Shown here: positions 59,879 to 64,000 of the stretch, in pieces
Layout: every line of letters starts with the position of its first letter
Position numbering within the stretch: the first letter of the stretch is position 1
Assembly: GCA_009387755.1 (NCBI GenBank)
Contig: GG697241.1
Location: 1-64,000 of the forward strand
Direction: 5' to 3'
Length of the DNA stretch: 64,000 nt
DNA from: Candidatus Micrarchaeum acidiphilum ARMAN-2
GTDB lineage: Archaea; Micrarchaeota; Micrarchaeia; Micrarchaeales; Micrarchaeaceae
Translations under genes and position numbers: made by a program
Notes under the pieces: generated by a model
Database searches by the model: none
What the model was told of the DNA's origin: nothing
What the model saw: only the letters and a program-made list of their open reading frames with translations

Positions 59879-60415
59879 TTATTCGCTTTGTTCGGCTGCC
59901 TTGTGCTCGTGCTTTTCCTCTGATTTTTCCTTCTTCGGTTCCTCCTTCTTTGCTTCGGGTTCCTGCTTGTGCTCGTGCTGCGGCTTTTCCTGCTTGTGCT
60001 CATGTTCGGCAGGCTTCTGCTCCTTCGATTCCTTCTGTTCCTTGGGCTTGCCTGAAACTCCGGTTACCTGGGCGATTATATCGTTTATTGCGTGGGCAGA
60101 TCCGCCAAGCTCTTCAACGGCTACTGCTGCGCACTGGACCGACAGCCCTATTGACTTGCCAAGGTCCTTCTTGCTTGCAACATACGTAAACGGTATCTTC
60201 TTCTGCTCGCACAGCTGCGGCAGGTGCATTATCACTTCCTCCGGCTCTACGTCTTCGGCCATTACGACGAGTTTGGCAGCGCCGCGCTCTATGCTCTTTG
60301 TGGCCTCGTTGACTCCCTTCTTTATCTTGCCGGATTGCCTTGCCAACTGCAGGGCTTCATACGTCTTTGACATGACGTCTTTCGATACTTCGAATTTCAC
60401 ATAGGATTTGGACAT
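59879..60415 (-). CDS. 50S ribosomal protein L7Ae with long charged C-terminal tail
   Basis: 178 residues; the kink-turn-binding core fills about 1-120: GKIKKGVNEATKSIERGAAKLVVMAEDVEPEEVIMHLPQLCEQKKIPFTYVASKKDLGKSIG. Residues 121-178 form an added Glu/Lys/His/Gln-rich tail with repeated EHKQE-like units (EHEHKQEK, QHEHKQEPEAK). Ordinary L7Ae is about 120 residues. L7Ae binds k-turns in 23S rRNA, C/D and H/ACA sRNAs and RNase P. First gene of the operon with S28e and L24e; ATG 60415, with the TATA-like region toward 60470-60510. Confidence 0.9.
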   Translation of the reverse strand: MSKSYVKFEVSKDVMSKTYEALQLARQSGKIKKGVNEATKSIERGAAKLVVMAEDVEPEEVIMHLPQLCEQKKIPFTYVASKKDLGKSIGLSVQCAAVAVEELGGSAHAINDIIAQVTGVSGKPKEQKESKEQKPAEHEHKQEKPQHEHKQEPEAKKEEPKKEKSEEKHEHKAAEQSE

Positions 60416-60531
60416 TCAAACACCTTGGATATTTCACTTCATCGGTATTTTGCATTTTACAAATAAGAACCGACTTAACAGACTATAATGTTTAATTAAG
60501 AAAATATTTAAATGTTGTTTAATAATGGAAG

Positions 60532-62724
60532 TCAGCCGATGAACTGGCTTGCCGTCGGAGGCTCAGGCGGCTGACCCTTCCTCTGCCTTATTTCTCTGAC
60601 TATTTTATCCTGCAGGTCCTGCGGCAGGCGCTCGTATCCGGCAAACTCTGTGTACCATATGGCCCTGCCCTGCGTAAGCCCCCTAAGGTCATTTGAGAAC
60701 CCTTTGAGTGTTTCGGCTACTGGCATCTTGGCTATTATAGACATCTGCTCGCGCTCCTGCTCTATCGTCAGCACCTGGCCCCTCCTGCTTTGTAGGAAGG
60801 TTATCACTGATGACATGTATTCTTGGGGTATATTTATCGTGAAGTTTTGCTTTGGTTCGAGAAGGTACACGCCCGCAGTTAGCATTCCCGCATATATCGC
60901 ATTTCTCATTGCGGGGATTATTTGCGCTGGTCCCCTGTGCACCGGGTCCTCGTGTATTACGGCATCTACGACGTTTACCATGATTCCCGAGCACTTTTCC
61001 CTTGCGAGCGGGCCGTCTTTTATTGCTTCCTGGAATCCGTCAATGAGAAGCTCCATAACCTCGTTCATGTACTGAACGCCATGAGTTACATCTGCAAATA
61101 CGCATTTGTTGTATATGTATTCCACGTTTTTGGCGACCTGCCTGTCCATGCCTGCGGCGACCATCGCCTCTATTGCGTTCTGGCCCTTTGGCTTGCCCTC
61201 CCTTATGGTGCCTTCGTCTATGGCTTTCTGCACAGACTCGCCCAGCGGTTCTACGGTTACATAGAATTTTGAATGCTTGTTCGGAGTCTTTCCCTCTATT
61301 GGACCTGCCTTGTCGGTAATAGTTTCCCTGTATATCACTATCGGCGGGCTGCTTATTATCGGTATCTGGAATTCGTCCTTAAGCTTGGTCTCTATTATTT
61401 CTAGGTGAAGCTCTCCCATTCCACTCACAAGGTGTTCGCCGGTTTCCTGATTTATTTCGGTAACTATAGTAGGATCTGCTTTAGAAAGCTCCCTGAGGGC
61501 CTCTATTAGCTTTGTCGTGTCCCTGGAATCCTTTGCTTCTATGGCCTTGGTCACGACGGGTTTTGAATAGTGCACTATCTGCTCGAATGGCTCTATGATA
61601 TTTTCGCTTAGGGTGTCCCCTATGCTTAGGTCCTTCAGGCCCACTATCGCGGCTATGTTCCCGGCAGGTATTTCGTCTACAAGTACCCTTTCCGGACCCA
61701 TATATATGCCGACCTGCTGCACGCGCTGCGGATTGGGCTTGCCGCTTATGTTGAGCTCAGTGCCTTTTTTGACTGCGCCGGAAAACACCCTGCCCACAGC
61801 CACTTCGCCGCTGTGCTGGTCGTATGTCATGTTGAATATTACTATATTGGTCTTGGCTGTGGTGTCCGCGTTGAGCATTGCCTGGCCGTCCTCGGTGTTT
61901 AGATCGCCGTGCCATATCTGCGGGATCCTGTATCTCTGCGCCACCTTCGGAGACGGGAGGTGGTCTATCATCATCATAAGCGTGGTTTCATCTATTGGAG
62001 CGACCTCTTGAAGGCGCTTCTCGTTGCCTTCTGCCGTGAGCGCAAATATGTCCTTGAACGTGACCTTGTATTTTGCCATTATCGGAAGCGATATGGCCCA
62101 CTTCTTGGCCGCGGATCCGAACGCGACGCTGCCTTTTTCTACGCTGACCCTCCATTCCTTCAGGAATTCCTCAGGAGCATACTGCTCTATGAGCTTGTCT
62201 ATGTCATTGACCAGCTTCTGGAGCCTCTCGAAGGTTTGCTCCTGGGTAAGCCTTAGCTCGGTTATCAGCCTGTCAACCTTGTTCACGAACAGGACCGGCT
62301 TGGCCTTCTCCTTGAGCGCCTGGCGCAGCACGGTCTCGGTCTGCGGCATTATGCCCTCGACGGGGTCCACGACCAGCACTACGCCGTCGACGGCCCTCAT
62401 TGACCTCGTTACGTGGCCTCCGAAGTCGACGTGGCCCGGAGTGTCTATCAGGTTTATTATGTAATCCTTTCCGTTGTAATCGAAACCCAGCGATATGTCT
62501 GCAGATTTTATGGTCATTCTCCTGTCTTTTTCTATCGCTTCGTAGTTTGTGTAGAGTACGTCCCCCGCAACCGCCTTGGATATTAGGCCGGCCCTCGCGA
62601 GCAGCGAGTCTGTAAGCGTAGTTTTACCGTGGTGAACGTGCGCAATTATGGCTACGTTTCTGATGCGGTCCTCCTCCTTCATCATTTTTGCTATTTCCTC
62701 AACTACGTACTCTTTCCTAACCAT
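60532..62724 (-). CDS. Translation elongation factor aEF-2
   Basis: 730 residues from ATG 62724 with GGTG upstream; a GTG at 62733 would add three. G-domain motifs are AHVHHGKTT (with His31 where Asp is usual), DTPGHVDFGG, NKVDRL and a long five-domain body ending QRKGQPPEPPTASQFIG. The diphthamide loop VHRGPAQIIPAMRNAI is intact and is the target of Dph2 at 12.8 kb. Catalyses ribosomal translocation. Followed upstream by S7 and S12, the archaeal str order. Confidence 0.95.
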   Translation of the reverse strand: MVRKEYVVEEIAKMMKEEDRIRNVAIIAHVHHGKTTLTDSLLARAGLISKAVAGDVLYTNYEAIEKDRRMTIKSADISLGFDYNGKDYIINLIDTPGHVDFGGHVTRSMRAVDGVVLVVDPVEGIMPQTETVLRQALKEKAKPVLFVNKVDRLITELRLTQEQTFERLQKLVNDIDKLIEQYAPEEFLKEWRVSVEKGSVAFGSAAKKWAISLPIMAKYKVTFKDIFALTAEGNEKRLQEVAPIDETTLMMMIDHLPSPKVAQRYRIPQIWHGDLNTEDGQAMLNADTTAKTNIVIFNMTYDQHSGEVAVGRVFSGAVKKGTELNISGKPNPQRVQQVGIYMGPERVLVDEIPAGNIAAIVGLKDLSIGDTLSENIIEPFEQIVHYSKPVVTKAIEAKDSRDTTKLIEALRELSKADPTIVTEINQETGEHLVSGMGELHLEIIETKLKDEFQIPIISSPPIVIYRETITDKAGPIEGKTPNKHSKFYVTVEPLGESVQKAIDEGTIREGKPKGQNAIEAMVAAGMDRQVAKNVEYIYNKCVFADVTHGVQYMNEVMELLIDGFQEAIKDGPLAREKCSGIMVNVVDAVIHEDPVHRGPAQIIPAMRNAIYAGMLTAGVYLLEPKQNFTINIPQEYMSSVITFLQSRRGQVLTIEQEREQMSIIAKMPVAETLKGFSNDLRGLTQGRAIWYTEFAGYERLPQDLQDKIVREIRQRKGQPPEPPTASQFIG

Positions 62725-62736
62725 AAAAAGCACCTA

Positions 62737-63450
62737 TTACTTCGCGCTCCTTGCCATGCGCTCGATCTCGTTCTTCCTCTTTATTGCATAGCTGTTTATG
62801 TCGTTCTTTGCAGCCAGAATAAGCTCGTTGGCTAGCGCCTCGCTTATAGTCTTCTTGCTCCCGAATGCACCTATTATGGATGCCGTGGCTATGTTCCTTA
62901 GTGCTATGTCTAGCCTTCTGCTGGCGCTTATGTCCACAGGTATGTTAGACACCGTGCCGCCCTGCCTTATCCTTGTGGTGTCCTCTATGGGCGCGCTGTT
63001 TTCAAGCGCCATTATAAGCAGCTGGAGAGGGTTCTCCTTTGTGTCCCTGTGCACAGAATCAAATGCGCTTTCTATAACGTGCATGACCTTTATCTTCTTG
63101 CCTTGCAGCCTTCCCTTGGTCCTTATTACGTGGCCGCCTATCTTCTTTCCGGTTCCGCCGCGCATCATGGCGTTTTCAAGGCGCTCCACTATGTTCATGC
63201 CGGCCTTTGAAAACATCTTCTTGCTGGTTCTCCTGAAAGTTGACGGGAATGCAAGCGGCTTTAGATTTATGTAGTTCCTAAGGCTAAGGTCCTCGACCTT
63301 TACGTCGTACGAGTACTTGTCGAAGAGCTGCTGCTCCTTCTTGCTGAACTTGTTGCTTGGTAAGGGCGCCTTGCGCTTCGGCGCTGCTCTTGATTTCTTT
63401 GCGGGCTTCGCCTTCTCTTCAGCTTTGTTCTCGGTCTTAGCTTCTGCCAT
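62737..63450 (-). CDS. 30S ribosomal protein S7
   Basis: 237 residues, longer than typical because of a Lys/Ala-rich N-terminus (first 35 residues). The core has NYINLKPLAFPSTFRRTSKKMFSKAGMNIVERLENAMMRGGTGKKIGGH, LLIMALENSAPIEDTTRIRQGGTVSNIPVDISASRRLD and the C-terminal ELILAAKNDINSYAIKRKNEIERMARSAK. Nucleates 30S head assembly. ATG 63450; EF-2 starts 13 bases after its stop. Confidence 0.94.
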   Translation of the reverse strand: MAEAKTENKAEEKAKPAKKSRAAPKRKAPLPSNKFSKKEQQLFDKYSYDVKVEDLSLRNYINLKPLAFPSTFRRTSKKMFSKAGMNIVERLENAMMRGGTGKKIGGHVIRTKGRLQGKKIKVMHVIESAFDSVHRDTKENPLQLLIMALENSAPIEDTTRIRQGGTVSNIPVDISASRRLDIALRNIATASIIGAFGSKKTISEALANELILAAKNDINSYAIKRKNEIERMARSAK

Positions 63451-63465
63451 GCGATCATTTCAAGA

Positions 63466-63894
63466 TTATCTCTTTGGCTTTTCCTTCCTGCCTTTTATGA
63501 TTTCTTTCATGTTTGCGTTGTTTACTTCGACTACTTTGTACTTCATCCCGGGTATGCACCCCATTTGGCCTCTCTGCGATCCGCCCAGGCCTTCTATGGT
63601 GACCTCATCGTGCTCGTCTATGAAATTTACGGCGCCGTCGCCTGGCACGAATGCGCCAACAACCTTTCCATTCTTTATGAGCTGCACGCGCACGCACTTT
63701 ATCTGGCCGGAGTGCGGCTGTTTTTGCTCCACCGCAAATTTTTGCAGAACCAGACCCTTCGCGCGAGGAACCGTCCCTACCGGATCGTACTTCTGCTTTA
63801 GATGGAGCTTTTTCCTCTTGAGCCATTTCTTAAGCATTCTTTGGTGCTTCCTTGACCTTACAAGCTTCCTTGCTGCGAATTCACCGTTTGGCAT
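63466..63894 (-). CDS. 30S ribosomal protein S12
   Basis: 142 residues, archaeal length. [72 protein letters not shown] is the conserved core with the PNSA-like region in [17 protein letters not shown]. Contacts the decoding centre. First gene of the S12-S7-EF-2 unit; ATG 63894 with AT-rich promoter sequence at about 63910-63945. Confidence 0.94.
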   Translation of the reverse strand: MPNGEFAARKLVRSRKHQRMLKKWLKRKKLHLKQKYDPVGTVPRAKGLVLQKFAVEQKQPHSGQIKCVRVQLIKNGKVVGAFVPGDGAVNFIDEHDEVTIEGLGGSQRGQMGCIPGMKYKVVEVNNANMKEIIKGRKEKPKR

Positions 63895-64000
63895 TATTTA
63901 TCACGATTTTTAAAATTTTAAAGCGTTAAATATTTAATATATTCGAGTTTCCGGCTTCTATTATTGCGAGCGTTGATACGGAGTACGGTTTGCCGCACAC

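Noticed and set aside
1-64000. CRISPR arrays, prophage or intact insertion sequences
   Set aside because: No spaced direct repeats, integrase, phage structural genes or complete transposase were found; only a TnpB remnant near 58.0 kb.

Overview
The window is a gene-dense archaeal chromosome segment. Hallmarks are a TATA-binding-protein domain, a histone-fold protein, Orc1/Cdc6, an exosome-proteasome gene cluster, aIF1A and aIF2-beta, RNase P proteins, L7Ae/S28e/L24e/L37Ae/L41e, EF-2 with diphthamide (Dph2) and hypusine (deoxyhypusine synthase) enzymes, an archaeal SRP RNA and SecY. Many starts are preceded by GGTG/GTGAT-type Shine-Dalgarno motifs, and GTG/TTG starts are common. Two FtsZ genes, very short intergenic gaps, several class III signal-peptide (pilin-like) proteins, tRNAs that appear to carry introns at unusual places, and DUF929/DUF763 proteins suggest a DPANN archaeon such as Candidatus Micrarchaeota, possibly from an acidic community. 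That placement is inference from gene content only.

Layout. 1-6.7 kb: membrane proteases (presenilin-like, secreted Lon-like), XPD helicase, Zn-ribbon plus aEF1-beta. 6.7-12.1 kb: Rad50-like ATPase, isocitrate dehydrogenase, protein disulfide oxidoreductase, FtsZ2. 12.2-19.3 kb: L10e, Dph2, two pilin-like proteins, glutamate dehydrogenase, a divergent MTA-phosphorylase homologue, a thioredoxin-NHL protein, tRNA-Ser and SRP RNA. 19.3-28.1 kb: translation initiation factors, Orc1/Cdc6, RNase P proteins, a pilin-LamG fusion, then the superoperon psmA-SBDS-rrp4-rrp41-rrp42-L37Ae-unknown-rpoP. 28.1-36.5 kb: PRC-barrel, Zn-ribbon, histone, a 906-residue double phosphoesterase-like protein, thioredoxin, HisRS, DUF763 and a secreted protein. 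36.6-45.4 kb: L41e, SecY, V4R-like protein, a DUF929 redox pair, TatD, tRNA-Arg, Drg GTPase, a tiny Lys-rich ORF, SRP54. 45.5-56.9 kb: glycosyltransferase, a single-repeat TBP, geranylgeranyl reductase, aminotransferase plus ADP-forming acyl-CoA synthetase, a membrane-tethered winged-helix protein, aCPSF2-like nuclease, UMP kinase, DMT permease and Lrp-like regulator. 56.9-64 kb: deoxyhypusine synthase, a TnpB remnant, FtsZ1, L24e-S28e-L7Ae, and EF-2-S7-S12.

Most of the content is housekeeping: translation, its factor modifications, RNA decay, protein export (SecY, SRP54, SRP RNA all here) and cell division. Central metabolism is represented by amino-acid and 2-oxoacid enzymes (Icd, Gdh, aminotransferase, AcdAB), which together fit peptide/amino-acid use with substrate-level ATP from acyl-CoA. 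The most unusual items are the half-length TBP with a disrupted start, the two tRNAs with apparent T-loop and D-loop introns, the double phosphoesterase-like coiled-coil protein, the pilin-LamG fusion, and the MTAP homologue whose active site has been rewritten.
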